A stretch of DNA of 64,000 nt, taken from the NCBI RefSeq assembly GCF_030994125.1, contig NZ_CP099917.1, forward strand, positions 62,001-126,000, given 5' to 3'. The translations under genes and the position numbers were made by a program. Source of the stretch: Pseudoalteromonas xiamenensis (GTDB lineage: Bacteria > Pseudomonadota > Gammaproteobacteria > Enterobacterales > Alteromonadaceae). The notes beneath the pieces are model-generated. The model was not told where the DNA came from. It saw only the letters and a program-made list of their open reading frames with translations, and ran no database searches. Below, piece after piece: positions 19,666-29,461 of this stretch (position 1 is the stretch's first letter; the number at the start of each line of letters is the position of its first letter).

Positions 19666-22479
19666 ATGCACGAAGGTGTGATGAAGGCATGGCTAGAATC
19701 TTCACATTTATATGGCGGTAACGTTGCCTACGTTGAAGATTTGTATGAGGCGTATCTTGATGATGCGACTTCTGTGCCAGTAGAGTGGCGAGAGGTGTTT
19801 GACCAACTACCCAGAGTTGAGGGTGTTGATGTTGAAGTTAAACATTCGGAAGTAAAAGCACAATTCGCAGAACTTGCGGCTAATAAGCACAGGCAAGTGA
19901 TCGTAGCATCTGAAGGTGCTGGCGATGCGAAACAAGTTAGAGTACTGCAGTTAATTAACGCCTTTAGATTCAGGGGCCACCAAAACGCGAATTTAGACCC
20001 ACTTGGTCTTTGGAAGCGTGAACGTGTGCGTGACCTTGAACTTGATTATCATGAATTAACTGACGCAGACCTCGAAAAAGAATTCAATGTTGGTTCTTTT
20101 GCTTCAGGTCAAGAGACGATGAAGCTGAAGGACTTGTATGATGCGCTGAAGAAGACCTATTGTGGATCTATCGGTGCAGAGTACATGCATATTACTTCTA
20201 CCGAAGAAAAACGCTGGTTACAGCAACGCCTAGAATCTGCATTTTCTCAGCCTAAATTCGATACCGACACTAAACTTCGTATTTTAAAAGGTCTTACCGC
20301 AGCAGACGGCCTTGAAAAATACCTCGGTGCAAAATTCCCTGGTGCAAAACGTTTCTCGCTTGAAGGCGGTGATGCGCTTGTACCAATGCTAAAAGAACTA
20401 ATCCATCGCGCTGGTGAAAGCGGGCAGGAAGAAGTTGTAATCGGCATGGCACACCGTGGTCGTTTAAACGTACTTATCAACGTTATGGGTAAAAACCCAC
20501 AAGTGTTGTTTGATGAGTTCGCAGGCAAGTACGGTGAGTCAGCAGGGTCTGGTGACGTTAAATACCACATGGGTTTCTCGTCTGACTTTGCGACTAAGGG
20601 TGGCAACGTGCATATGGCACTTGCATTTAACCCATCGCACCTTGAAATTGTTAACCCGGTAGTTATGGGCTCTGTACGTGCTCGTCTCGACCGTTTGAAC
20701 TGTAAAACAGGTTCAAAAGCGTTACCAGTAACTATTCACGGTGACTCTGCAATCGCTGGTCAGGGTGTTGTTCAAGAGACATTTAACCTGTCACAGACAC
20801 GTGCTTTTGGTGTAGGCGGCTCTATTCGAATCGTTGTAAATAACCAATTAGGTTTTACTACATCGAAGCAAGAAGACGTTCGTTCCACAGAATACTGTAC
20901 TGACATTGCAAAAATGGTTCAGGCACCAATCTTCCACGTGAATTCTGACGACCCAGAAGCGGTGGCATTTGTGACTCAAGTTGCGCTTGATTTCCGTAAC
21001 CAATTCCGTCGTGACGTTGTAATCGATTTAGTTTGTTACCGTCGTCATGGTCACAATGAAGCTGATGAGCCAAATGCAACTCAGCCATTGATGTACCAAA
21101 AAATCAAAAAGCACCCTGTGCCACGTGAAATTTACGCAGAAAAATTGGCTGCTGAAGGCGTAATTAGCGCCGACGCATCAAAACAACTTGCTGAAGATTA
21201 CCGAAACGGTCTAGATACTGGCGTTTGTGTGGTTGAAGAAATTCAAAAAGACACAAAGCATTCATCTGACTGGTCAAAGTTTGTCGGTCATGATTGGGAT
21301 ACTGCATATAATCCATCTCTACCAGTTGAAAAACTTAAAGAAATTGGTGGAAACTTAGCGAGCTATCCGGAAGGGCACAAAGCACATTCTCGCGTTGCTA
21401 AAATTTACGAAGATCGTAAATTAATGGCTGCGGGTGAAAAGCCGCTTGATTGGGGTATGGCAGAAACGTTGGCCTATGCAACGCTTGTTGATGCTGGAAT
21501 TGACATTCGTATGACTGGTCAGGACTCAGGACGTGGTACGTTCTTCCACCGCCACGCGGTAGTTCATAACCAAAAAGACGCCTCTGTTTACATTCCATTG
21601 CAACACGTTCGTGATGGACAAGGTGCCTTTGAAGTTTACGACTCGGTGTTATCTGAAGAAGCAGTACTAGCGTTTGAGTATGGCTACGCGACAGCGGAAC
21701 CAACGTCATTAGTACTTTGGGAAGCTCAGTTCGGTGACTTCGCAAACGGCGCACAAGTCGTATTCGACCAATTCTTAAGTTCAGGTGAGCAAAAGTGGGG
21801 TCGTTTGTGTGGTTTGACTATCATGCTTCCTCATGGTTATGAAGGTCAAGGTCCAGAACACAGTTCTGCGCGTCTAGAGCGTTTCCTACAACTTTGTGCT
21901 GATCACAATATGCAAGTGTGTGTTCCTACAACACCAGCTCAGGTGTACGCAATGCTTCGTCGTCAATCAGTACGCCCTCTGCGTCGTCCTCTGATTGTTA
22001 TGACGCCGAAATCGTTACTTCGTCATCCTTTGGCAATTTCATCAATGGATGAATTGGCAAACGGCGTATTCCAAAATATGATTGATGAAATCGATGATAT
22101 TAACCCAGCGAAAGTTGAACGCGTTGTTTTCTGTAGCGGTAAAGTTTACTACGACCTGTTACAAGAGCGTCGTAAAGCAGAGCAAGACAACGTTGCTATT
22201 GTGCGTGTAGAGCAATTATACCCATTCCCACACAAAGAAATGGATGAAATTATGGCGCGTTATCAACACGTACGCGATTTCGTTTGGTGTCAGGAAGAGC
22301 CACAAAACCAAGGTGCTTGGTATTGTTCGCAACACCATTTCTGGGATGCAATTCCTAAAGGTGCGACGCTTAAGTATGCGGGTCGCAAAGCATCTGCAGC
22401 ACCGGCGTGTGGTTACTTATCTACGCACAACAAAGAACAAGCAGCGTTGGTTGCTGACGCACTAACTATCGAGAAATAA
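19666..22479 (+). CDS. sucA: 2-oxoglutarate dehydrogenase E1 component
   Basis: Thiamine-dependent decarboxylase of the 2-oxoglutarate complex; 937 residues (E. coli 933). The N-terminal peripheral-binding segment VMKAWLESSHLYGGNVAYVEDLYEAYLDD is present. Further blocks: LINAFRFRGHQNANLDPLGL, GMAHRGRLNVL, HGDSAIAGQGVVQETFN, the TPP pyrophosphate region VIDLVCYRRHGHNEADEP, and GTFFHRHAV. It lies 86 bases after sdhB and 10 bases before sucB. Lipoamide dehydrogenase (E3) is not encoded in this window. Confidence 0.97.
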   Translation: MHEGVMKAWLESSHLYGGNVAYVEDLYEAYLDDATSVPVEWREVFDQLPRVEGVDVEVKHSEVKAQFAELAANKHRQVIVASEGAGDAKQVRVLQLINAFRFRGHQNANLDPLGLWKRERVRDLELDYHELTDADLEKEFNVGSFASGQETMKLKDLYDALKKTYCGSIGAEYMHITSTEEKRWLQQRLESAFSQPKFDTDTKLRILKGLTAADGLEKYLGAKFPGAKRFSLEGGDALVPMLKELIHRAGESGQEEVVIGMAHRGRLNVLINVMGKNPQVLFDEFAGKYGESAGSGDVKYHMGFSSDFATKGGNVHMALAFNPSHLEIVNPVVMGSVRARLDRLNCKTGSKALPVTIHGDSAIAGQGVVQETFNLSQTRAFGVGGSIRIVVNNQLGFTTSKQEDVRSTEYCTDIAKMVQAPIFHVNSDDPEAVAFVTQVALDFRNQFRRDVVIDLVCYRRHGHNEADEPNATQPLMYQKIKKHPVPREIYAEKLAAEGVISADASKQLAEDYRNGLDTGVCVVEEIQKDTKHSSDWSKFVGHDWDTAYNPSLPVEKLKEIGGNLASYPEGHKAHSRVAKIYEDRKLMAAGEKPLDWGMAETLAYATLVDAGIDIRMTGQDSGRGTFFHRHAVVHNQKDASVYIPLQHVRDGQGAFEVYDSVLSEEAVLAFEYGYATAEPTSLVLWEAQFGDFANGAQVVFDQFLSSGEQKWGRLCGLTIMLPHGYEGQGPEHSSARLERFLQLCADHNMQVCVPTTPAQVYAMLRRQSVRPLRRPLIVMTPKSLLRHPLAISSMDELANGVFQNMIDEIDDINPAKVERVVFCSGKVYYDLLQERRKAEQDNVAIVRVEQLYPFPHKEMDEIMARYQHVRDFVWCQEEPQNQGAWYCSQHHFWDAIPKGATLKYAGRKASAAPACGYLSTHNKEQAALVADALTIEK

Positions 22480-22489
22480 GGGATAGATG

Positions 22490-23974
22490 ATGGCTATTGA
22501 AATTAAAGTTCCAGTGCTACCAGAGTCAGTTGCCGACGCAACAGTTGCAACGTGGCATGTAAGCGTTGGTGACACGGTTGAACGTGACCAAAACTTGGTT
22601 GATATTGAAACAGATAAAGTAGTTTTAGAAGTCGTTGCGCCAGAAGCTGGCGTAATCACGGAAATTTTACATGAAGAAGGTGCGACAGTACTTGGCCAAC
22701 AAGTTATCGCACTAGTGGGCGCTGCGGGCGATAAACCAGCAGCACCAGCGAAAAACAACGAACAGCCTGCAGCGGCATCAGCATCAGAAGGTAAAGAAGT
22801 GGACATTAAAGTACCAGTACTTCCAGAATCAGTAGCAGACGCTACGATTGCAACTTGGCACGTACAACCAGGTGAAGCGGTTAAACGCGACCAAAACCTA
22901 GTCGACATCGAGACAGATAAAGTTGTTCTTGAAGTTGTTGCGACTGAAGATGGCGTAATGGGTGAGCACATTCACGCTGAAGGCGAAACAGTACTTGCTG
23001 AGCAGATCATCGGCAAATTGATTGCAGGTGCTGCGCCTGCAGCGGCGGCGCCAGCGGCAGCAGCTCCAGCAGCAAGCGATGACAGCAATGACGTACTAAC
23101 ACCTTCTGTACGTCGCATGATCGCAGAGAAAGGTCTTGATGCGTCTCAAATCAAAGGTTCTGGTAAAGGTGGCCGTATCACTAAAGAAGACGTTGAAGCG
23201 TTCTTAAAAGCGCCAGCTGCACCTGCAAAGGCGGCTCCAGCTAAATCTGCAGCACCAGTGGTAGCGCTTGGTGAGCGTACTCAGAAGCGTGTTCCTATGA
23301 CGCGTCTTCGTAAGACAATCGCAAACCGTCTTCTTGAAGCTAAAAACTCGACAGCGATGTTGACAACATTCAACGAAGTGAACATGAAACCAATCATGGA
23401 CCTTCGTAAGCAATACCAAGATGTGTTTGAAAAGCGTCACGGTATTCGTTTGGGTTTCATGTCTTTCTACGTGAAAGCAGTGGTTGAAGCACTTAAGCGC
23501 TTCCCAGAAGTAAATGCATCAATCGATGGTGACGATATCGTTTACCACAACTATTTCGATGTGAGCATCGCGGTATCTACACCACGTGGTCTAGTAACAC
23601 CTGTGCTACGCGATTGTGATAAATTATCAGTTGCTGAAATTGAAAAAGGTATCAAAGACCTTGCAATTAAAGGTCGTGATGGCAAGTTGACTGTTGAAGA
23701 TATGACTGGTGGTAATTTTACAATCACTAACGGTGGTGTTTTCGGATCTCTACTTTCAACGCCAATCATTAACATGCCACAAGCGTCGATTTTGGGTATG
23801 CATAAAATTCAAGACCGTCCAATGGCTGTAAACGGTAAAGTTGAAATTCTGCCAATGATGTATCTAGCACTTAGCTACGATCACCGTCAAATCGATGGTA
23901 AGGAATCCGTTGGTTTCTTAGTGACGATTAAAGAACTATTGGAAGATCCAACACGTCTACTATTAGATGTGTAA
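22490..23974 (+). CDS. sucB: 2-oxoglutarate dehydrogenase E2 (dihydrolipoyl succinyltransferase) with two lipoyl domains
   Basis: 494 residues from the second of two tandem ATGs; AAGGGA gives better spacing to it. Two consecutive lipoyl domains start [13 protein letters not shown]; the lipoyl lysines are about Lys43 and Lys144 in [13 protein letters not shown] Pro/Ala linker, an E3-binding domain ([16 protein letters not shown], ~203-240), a second Ala/Pro linker and the acyltransferase domain follow, with the catalytic His in [12 protein letters not shown] (~464). The common enterobacterial SucB has one lipoyl domain and ~405 residues, so this one is about 90 longer. It transfers succinyl groups to CoA. 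A terminator follows. Confidence 0.96.
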   Translation: MAIEIKVPVLPESVADATVATWHVSVGDTVERDQNLVDIETDKVVLEVVAPEAGVITEILHEEGATVLGQQVIALVGAAGDKPAAPAKNNEQPAAASASEGKEVDIKVPVLPESVADATIATWHVQPGEAVKRDQNLVDIETDKVVLEVVATEDGVMGEHIHAEGETVLAEQIIGKLIAGAAPAAAAPAAAAPAASDDSNDVLTPSVRRMIAEKGLDASQIKGSGKGGRITKEDVEAFLKAPAAPAKAAPAKSAAPVVALGERTQKRVPMTRLRKTIANRLLEAKNSTAMLTTFNEVNMKPIMDLRKQYQDVFEKRHGIRLGFMSFYVKAVVEALKRFPEVNASIDGDDIVYHNYFDVSIAVSTPRGLVTPVLRDCDKLSVAEIEKGIKDLAIKGRDGKLTVEDMTGGNFTITNGGVFGSLLSTPIINMPQASILGMHKIQDRPMAVNGKVEILPMMYLALSYDHRQIDGKESVGFLVTIKELLEDPTRLLLDV

Positions 23975-23991
23975 TCAATAGATTGAAAAAT

Positions 23992-24023
23992 AAGCTGCAC
24001 ACCAAAATGTGCAGCTTTTTTTT
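23992..24023 (+). terminator. sucB intrinsic terminator
   Basis: AAGCTGCAC / GTGCAGCTT stem with an 8-base loop, followed by an unbroken T tract. It separates sdhCDAB-sucAB from sucCD. A second weaker dyad, AGCTGA / TCAGCT then TTTTTT, lies at 24092-24125 in the sucC leader. Confidence 0.9.
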
Positions 24024-24149
24024 GCGCCTTTGGTCTAACTGGGGTTTTCTTGAGAGCCTATGGGATCTATACTAGGCGTGCAATTTGGGATAGCTGATTA
24101 TTTGCATAAATATTCAGCTTTTTTAGTACAAAAAATTGGATAAAGCATC

Positions 24150-25316
24150 ATGAATTTGCATGAGTACCAGGCAAAACAACTGTTTGCCGAATATGGTTTA
24201 CCAGTGTCTGAGGGCTTCGCTTGTGATACCCCTCAAGAAGCGGTAGAAGCTGCCGGAAAGATCGGCGGTGACAAGTGGGTTGTTAAATGTCAAGTTCACG
24301 CGGGTGGCCGTGGTAAAGCTGGCGGCGTTAAACTTGCTGACAGCAAAGACGAAATCAGAGCATTCGCTGAAAAATGGCTAGGCAAAAACCTTGTTACTTA
24401 TCAAACAGATGAGAAAGGTCAGCCGGTTGCTAAGATCCTTGTAGAAAGCTGCACTGATATTGCAAACGAATTATACCTAGGTGCTGTTGTAGACCGTTCG
24501 ACTCGTCGTATCGTGTTCATGGCATCTACTGAAGGTGGTGTTGAGATCGAGCAAGTTGCTGAAGAAACACCAGAATTGATCCACAAAATGGCAATTGATC
24601 CATTAGTTGGTCCTCAAGCATACCAAGGCCGTGAATTAGCATTCAAACTAGGTCTTGACGCTAACCAAGTTAAACAGTTCACTAAGATCTTCATGGGTCT
24701 TGCGAACATGTTTATCGATTACGATTTCGCACTTCTAGAAATCAACCCTCTAGTAATCACAGATCAAGGCAACCTACACTGTCTTGACGGCAAAATCGGT
24801 GTTGATGGTAACGCACTGTTCCGTCAGCCAAAAATCCGTGAATTCCACGATCCATCACAAGAAGATGCTCGTGAAGCACACGCTGCAAGCTTTGAGCTTA
24901 ACTACGTTGCACTAGACGGTAACGTTGGTTGTATGGTTAACGGTGCAGGCCTTGCAATGGGCACAATGGACATCGTAAACCTACACGGTGGTAAACCAGC
25001 TAACTTCCTAGACGTTGGCGGCGGCGCGACTAAAGAGCGTGTTGCTGAAGCATTCAAGATTATCCTATCGGATGACAACGTTAAAGCAGTGCTAGTGAAC
25101 ATCTTCGGTGGTATTGTACGTTGTGACATGATCGCAGAAGGTATCATTGGTGCAGTTAAAGAAGTTGGCGTTAACGTTCCAGTAGTTGTTCGTCTTGAAG
25201 GTACGAACGCAGAACTAGGTCGTGAAGTTTTAGCTAACTCAGGTCTAGACATCATCGCTGCTGAGTCGCTAACAGATGCAGCTGTGAAAGTAGTTGCAGC
25301 AGCGGAGGGCAAATAA
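24150..25316 (+). CDS. sucC: succinyl-CoA synthetase beta subunit
   Basis: 388 residues, the family length. ATP-grasp domain with [20 protein letters not shown] near residues 45-65 and the CoA-ligase domain with [16 protein letters not shown]. With SucD it makes ATP/GTP from succinyl-CoA. Its TAA shares one base with the sucD ATG. Its own leader behind the sucB terminator suggests a promoter separate from sucAB. Confidence 0.97.
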   Translation: MNLHEYQAKQLFAEYGLPVSEGFACDTPQEAVEAAGKIGGDKWVVKCQVHAGGRGKAGGVKLADSKDEIRAFAEKWLGKNLVTYQTDEKGQPVAKILVESCTDIANELYLGAVVDRSTRRIVFMASTEGGVEIEQVAEETPELIHKMAIDPLVGPQAYQGRELAFKLGLDANQVKQFTKIFMGLANMFIDYDFALLEINPLVITDQGNLHCLDGKIGVDGNALFRQPKIREFHDPSQEDAREAHAASFELNYVALDGNVGCMVNGAGLAMGTMDIVNLHGGKPANFLDVGGGATKERVAEAFKIILSDDNVKAVLVNIFGGIVRCDMIAEGIIGAVKEVGVNVPVVVRLEGTNAELGREVLANSGLDIIAAESLTDAAVKVVAAAEGK

Positions 25317-26188
25317 TGTCAGTTTTAATTAACAAAGACACTAAAGTAATCTGTCAAGGTTTCACTGGTGGTCAAGGTACGTTCCACTCTGAGCAAGCGC
25401 TTCAGTACGGTACGCAAATGGTAGGCGGTGTTTCTCCAGGTAAAGGCGGCACAACTCACCTAGGGCTTCCAGTATTTAACACCGTGCGTGATGCAGTAGA
25501 ATCAACGGGCGCTACAGCGTCTGTTATCTACGTACCAGCAGCGTTCTGTAAAGATGCTATCCTTGAAGCAATCGACGCTGGTATCCAGTTGATCGTTTGT
25601 ATCACTGAAGGTATCCCAACACTTGATATGGTTGACGTTAAAGTTAAGCTAGAAGAAACTGGCGTTCGTATGATTGGTCCAAACTGCCCAGGCGTAATCA
25701 CTCCTGGTCAATGTAAGATTGGTATCATGCCTGGTCACATCCACCTTCCAGGTAAGGTTGGTATCGTTTCTCGCTCTGGTACTCTTACTTACGAAGCGGT
25801 TAAGCAAACGACTGACGCTGGCTTTGGTCAATCAACGTGTGTTGGTATCGGTGGTGACCCAATTCCTGGCACTAACTTTATCGACGTATTAAAGATGTTC
25901 CAAGACGATCCGCAAACGGAAGCTATCGTTATGATCGGTGAGATCGGCGGTAATGCAGAAGAAGAAGCGGCTGAGTTCATCAAGCACAACGTGACTAAAC
26001 CAGTAGTATCTTACATTGCTGGTGTTACAGCTCCAGCAGGTAAGCGTATGGGTCACGCTGGTGCGATTATCGCAGGTGGTAAAGGTACAGCAGACGAGAA
26101 GTTTGCTGCTCTTGAAGCTGCTGGCGTTAAGACAGTTCGTTCTCTTGCAGACATCGGTGCTGCACTTAAAGAGAAAGCGGGTTGGTAA
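25316..26188 (+). CDS. sucD: succinyl-CoA synthetase alpha subunit
   Basis: 290 residues. CoA-binding N-domain with [30 protein letters not shown], and the phosphohistidine loop near [14 protein letters not shown] (His in [10 protein letters not shown]). It overlaps sucC by one base and ends at a UUCG-capped terminator. Confidence 0.97.
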   Translation: MSVLINKDTKVICQGFTGGQGTFHSEQALQYGTQMVGGVSPGKGGTTHLGLPVFNTVRDAVESTGATASVIYVPAAFCKDAILEAIDAGIQLIVCITEGIPTLDMVDVKVKLEETGVRMIGPNCPGVITPGQCKIGIMPGHIHLPGKVGIVSRSGTLTYEAVKQTTDAGFGQSTCVGIGGDPIPGTNFIDVLKMFQDDPQTEAIVMIGEIGGNAEEEAAEFIKHNVTKPVVSYIAGVTAPAGKRMGHAGAIIAGGKGTADEKFAALEAAGVKTVRSLADIGAALKEKAGW

Positions 26189-26197
26189 TCAACCAGT

Positions 26198-26221
26198 AAA
26201 AGGCCCTTCGGGGCCTTTTTC
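26198..26221 (+). terminator. sucD intrinsic terminator
   Basis: AAAAGGCCC-TTCG-GGGCCTTTTT: a nine-pair stem capped by a UUCG tetraloop with a T tract. Confidence 0.92.
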
Positions 26222-26269
26222 ATTTCTAAACAGTCAACTATACTCATAAAAAACCAAATCGGTCTGGCT

Positions 26270-28126
26270 GTGCAACGTCAAATATTCCTCTCTCTTGCTT
26301 TGTTCTTACTTAGTGTTGCTTTTGATTGCTGCGCAGCAACAGGTATGGATGAATTGCCTAAAAGAATTACCCTCGAACACCAAGTCTTAACGTCGCCTAT
26401 TGTTAGCGAATCGATGCTGTTGAATCAGATAGAAAATGCGAAACTGACTGATTCTGAAAAAGTGTACTTATATACGTTGGTCGCGAGAATTAGCTTTTTT
26501 AAAGGTGAAATTGATAAAGCAAAAATTTACTTTGATAAAGCAAAAGAATACGTAGTTGACTCATCTGATGGGTGGAGCACTGGTTATTTCTATACTTACC
26601 GGGCATATTTCGATATTGAACAGGGCAATTTAGACAACGCAAAGGCATTGATTAGTTCGGCAAAAAGTATATTTGAAAGCCTTAATGACGCTGAACAGTT
26701 AGCGCGAGTTGCTGCAATCGAAGGCATCATTCTGATCTGGCGTGAAGAATACTCCGAATCTATTAAAGTGTTAGAAGATGCTCATTCGTATATTCTGCGA
26801 AACGATGTCTCAGCAACAACTAAACTTACTGTCGTTGATGCGCTTACCGCCTATTATTCAAGTCTAAAGTATTACGAAAAGGGCATTGAGCTCGCTTATC
26901 AAGCCGACAGTTTGGCGAAGTTGTCAAATAATATCCTGGATGGATTACCAGCAAAATACAATTTGTGCATGATCTTGCTAAGAAAAGAGTTACTTCATGA
27001 AGCTCAAGAGTGCTATAGCGAAATGAAGGATGTATCGGTGCAATTTGATTTACCAAGGTATAAGTTCTGGGCGCCATCAGGACTTGGTAAAGTGGCTTTA
27101 GCCAACAAAGAATATAGAAAAGCGCTTAATTATTTTGAAGAGGCTCAATTATACGAAAATACAGCTATTGTTAATCCTGCCCATTTGATTGTACTGCGGA
27201 ATAATCAGGCTAAAGCCTACTCTGCGCTTAAACAAACGAGTCGAGCACTCGACAAAGTTGAAGATGCGTTAAAACTCATTGAAAGTTATCACAGTCCGCT
27301 TAACAATCGTTATTTGCGCCAAACATTACGTCTAAAAGCCAATGTATTAGAAAATGCTAAGTCTTTTGAGCGAGCAGCCAATGTCTATGCGCAATATATT
27401 GATCTGTTAGAAGAAACGGAGTTGGAAACCAAAGCCATACTTGAGCAAGAAGCGAAAAGTTTTTACGAGGCAGAGCAACGTAAATTGCAATTAGCATTAG
27501 CTGACCAAAAATTGGCAACTCAAGACGTCGAGTTAAAAAAGCTGCAGCAAGAAAAGTCGCTAACACTTGCCTATATTCTAGTGTTTATAGTGACTGTATT
27601 TAGTGCGTTGATATTTTGGTACTTCCAGCGTCAATTCCGACTGAGTAAAGTTCAATATTTTTCAAAAGACCCGTTAACGGGATTATTTAACCGGTTGTAT
27701 CTCCACAACAGACTTGAAAAATTAATCGCTGATCATAAAGGTTTTTGTTTGGTTACCTTGGATTTAAATGAATTTAAAAAATTCAATGACAAGTATGGGT
27801 ATTTAGTTGGCGATGAAGTTTTAAGACAGCTTGCTGCGGCTATGAAGGAAAGTTTTAGAGAATCCCAAGATATTATCGTAAGAAGCGGTGGAGAGGAGTT
27901 TGTTATCTTATGTGTGAGTCCCTCTGCAGCGGGTGTTGAAGCTCGACTTGATACGGTCAAACAAAAGTTGCTCGTAAAAACAAAACAAATGGTGGATGAC
28001 GAAGTGAAATTCAACACAAAAGTGATACGTTATACCCATCAAGGTCTGACCACGTTACTCGTGCAAATCGACAATGCGTTTCGCGGGCATTCTAACAAGA
28101 AACAAAAAAGCCAAAACATCGCATAG
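26270..28126 (+). CDS. TPR-GGDEF membrane protein, candidate diguanylate cyclase
   Basis: 618 residues starting at a GTG. Signal peptide-like N-terminus (FLSLALFLLSVAFDCCAA), then ~400 residues of TPR-like helical repeats placed in the periplasm, a coiled-coil stretch, one membrane helix (LAYILVFIVTVFSALIFWYF) and a cytoplasmic GGDEF domain. The domain opens with DPLTGLFNRLYL and has RSGGEEFVIL, a catalytically competent GGEEF form. No RxxD inhibitory site stands five residues before it. The usual C-terminal SIG and ADxALYxAK motifs are poorly kept (IDNAFRGHSNKKQKSQ), so cyclase activity is uncertain. It probably senses a periplasmic or membrane signal; ligand unknown. Confidence 0.87.
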   Translation: MQRQIFLSLALFLLSVAFDCCAATGMDELPKRITLEHQVLTSPIVSESMLLNQIENAKLTDSEKVYLYTLVARISFFKGEIDKAKIYFDKAKEYVVDSSDGWSTGYFYTYRAYFDIEQGNLDNAKALISSAKSIFESLNDAEQLARVAAIEGIILIWREEYSESIKVLEDAHSYILRNDVSATTKLTVVDALTAYYSSLKYYEKGIELAYQADSLAKLSNNILDGLPAKYNLCMILLRKELLHEAQECYSEMKDVSVQFDLPRYKFWAPSGLGKVALANKEYRKALNYFEEAQLYENTAIVNPAHLIVLRNNQAKAYSALKQTSRALDKVEDALKLIESYHSPLNNRYLRQTLRLKANVLENAKSFERAANVYAQYIDLLEETELETKAILEQEAKSFYEAEQRKLQLALADQKLATQDVELKKLQQEKSLTLAYILVFIVTVFSALIFWYFQRQFRLSKVQYFSKDPLTGLFNRLYLHNRLEKLIADHKGFCLVTLDLNEFKKFNDKYGYLVGDEVLRQLAAAMKESFRESQDIIVRSGGEEFVILCVSPSAAGVEARLDTVKQKLLVKTKQMVDDEVKFNTKVIRYTHQGLTTLLVQIDNAFRGHSNKKQKSQNIA

Positions 28127-28139
28127 AGTTTTGGCTTTT
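28106..28139. terminator. bidirectional terminator between GGDEF and DUF3083 genes
   Basis: AAAAGCCAAAAC / GTTTTGGCTTTT stem (12 pairs, 10-base loop) with A-runs and T-runs outside. It contains the stop of the GGDEF gene. Confidence 0.82.
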
Positions 28140-28154
28140 GTCGTGCACTGTCAG

Positions 28155-29225
28155 TTAGAAGTCGTAACTAATGTGCTGATAGAAACGGACGTTCAAGTCT
28201 TGTTTTTCAGGTGAAATAGGCAGATGACTTGTAAAATCTCTAATTGTTGATTCAACGTTATTCATGAATTTTCCATAGCCCATATCATGTTTGTCAGAGG
28301 CTTTGGCTACAATCACGAAATGCATCATTTCAGTGAGCTTATGTTCGTTGAAAATAATACTGATTTGTTTTTCATCGGAATTTGTATCAAAACTTAACTT
28401 TTGTAATTCACGATTGGTATCGGACTTATCGAGTTTACTGCTTCGAATGATAGGTAATTTACCATCTGCTACCATGGCATAAAGGTTTAGTTGCCTACCT
28501 GCACACGCTGTTTGGAATTTATCAGCAACTTCGTTGTAAAAACTGCTGTAGTTGCCATCGTTAGCATTTGTATTAAATTCGGTTTTTACGGCACGAGTAA
28601 CAGGCACACTAAAAGTGACGTAAGTCATTTCGGAATGTTCAACTGGTAGTTGGCAATTTCTTGCTTGATAGCGAGGGTAGAGTGCGCGCAGTTTATAACC
28701 GTAACTTTCTTTGTTTCCTTTTGCTTTTGAAAACAAATCATACGTTAAGTGTTGATGGTCACGAACCCTAAAATTGAAGTTCGATTCCGGAAGTACACTT
28801 TTTAGCTCAGTCAGTACCTTACGGACCTTTGCATGGAAGTTCGCCGCTTGTGCTCGAAGCTCCTCACCGGTAGCTAGGAATAAAATGCGTATTTTGCGGG
28901 CTTTCCATGTTGAGTCAAAATAGCTTTTATGGGCTTCGTGATAACGAGGATTATAGAAAAACAGAATCTGCTTTTCTGTTTGCATTGCATATGCTTCCTC
29001 GTGAAAACGAACAACCGGCAATTTGTCATTCGCGATTAAATGAACATTGTGTAATTCATATTCATCACAAAGTGCGAATAGCTGACGCGCAACACGTTCA
29101 TAACAACTTTCCAAGTCGTCGAAATAACGATAAAAAGAATCTTCAGGCTTAAACTCGGCCAGAATGTATTGGTTATTACGTGCATTAGTCGGTATGTATA
29201 CGCGGTGTAAATTCATTGAAGCCAT
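28155..29225 (-). CDS. DUF3083 family protein, internally duplicated
   Basis: 356 residues, cytosolic by composition, preceded by AGGGAC at good spacing. I recognise it as the DUF3083 family seen in Alteromonadales. It is made of two similar halves: residues ~25-165 and ~205-356 share YERVARQLF/YNEVADKFQ, LIANDKLPVVR/MVADGKLPIIR, ILFFYN/IIFNEH and a closing FRVRDHQHLTYDLF / VRFYQHISYDF. It sits between the GGDEF gene (convergent) and glnS (divergent). No catalytic motif was seen and no function is known to me. Confidence 0.82.
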   Translation of the reverse strand: MASMNLHRVYIPTNARNNQYILAEFKPEDSFYRYFDDLESCYERVARQLFALCDEYELHNVHLIANDKLPVVRFHEEAYAMQTEKQILFFYNPRYHEAHKSYFDSTWKARKIRILFLATGEELRAQAANFHAKVRKVLTELKSVLPESNFNFRVRDHQHLTYDLFSKAKGNKESYGYKLRALYPRYQARNCQLPVEHSEMTYVTFSVPVTRAVKTEFNTNANDGNYSSFYNEVADKFQTACAGRQLNLYAMVADGKLPIIRSSKLDKSDTNRELQKLSFDTNSDEKQISIIFNEHKLTEMMHFVIVAKASDKHDMGYGKFMNNVESTIRDFTSHLPISPEKQDLNVRFYQHISYDF

Positions 29226-29461
29226 GATTTTGTCCCTCTAGCTGTCTTCATTGGCGCCACTATATTGGGTTTGCATGACTTTTTTATTGCGCTAGAACAA
29301 AATTCGTCACACTTTTGCCATTTGTTTGTTATTTATCCAATGAAGGTCAAATAAAAAGGGGATCTTTTCGCGTTTTATCGATTCTTAGCTCTGTATGTTG
29401 CGCAGAGTTTTTGTAATAATGTGGCGATATTTATTTGCATTGCATAGAGGATGCTTCTCAT

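Noticed and set aside
22462..22971. Minus-strand open frame within sucB
   Set aside because: A shadow of the repetitive lipoyl-domain sequence, with no ribosome site and biased composition.
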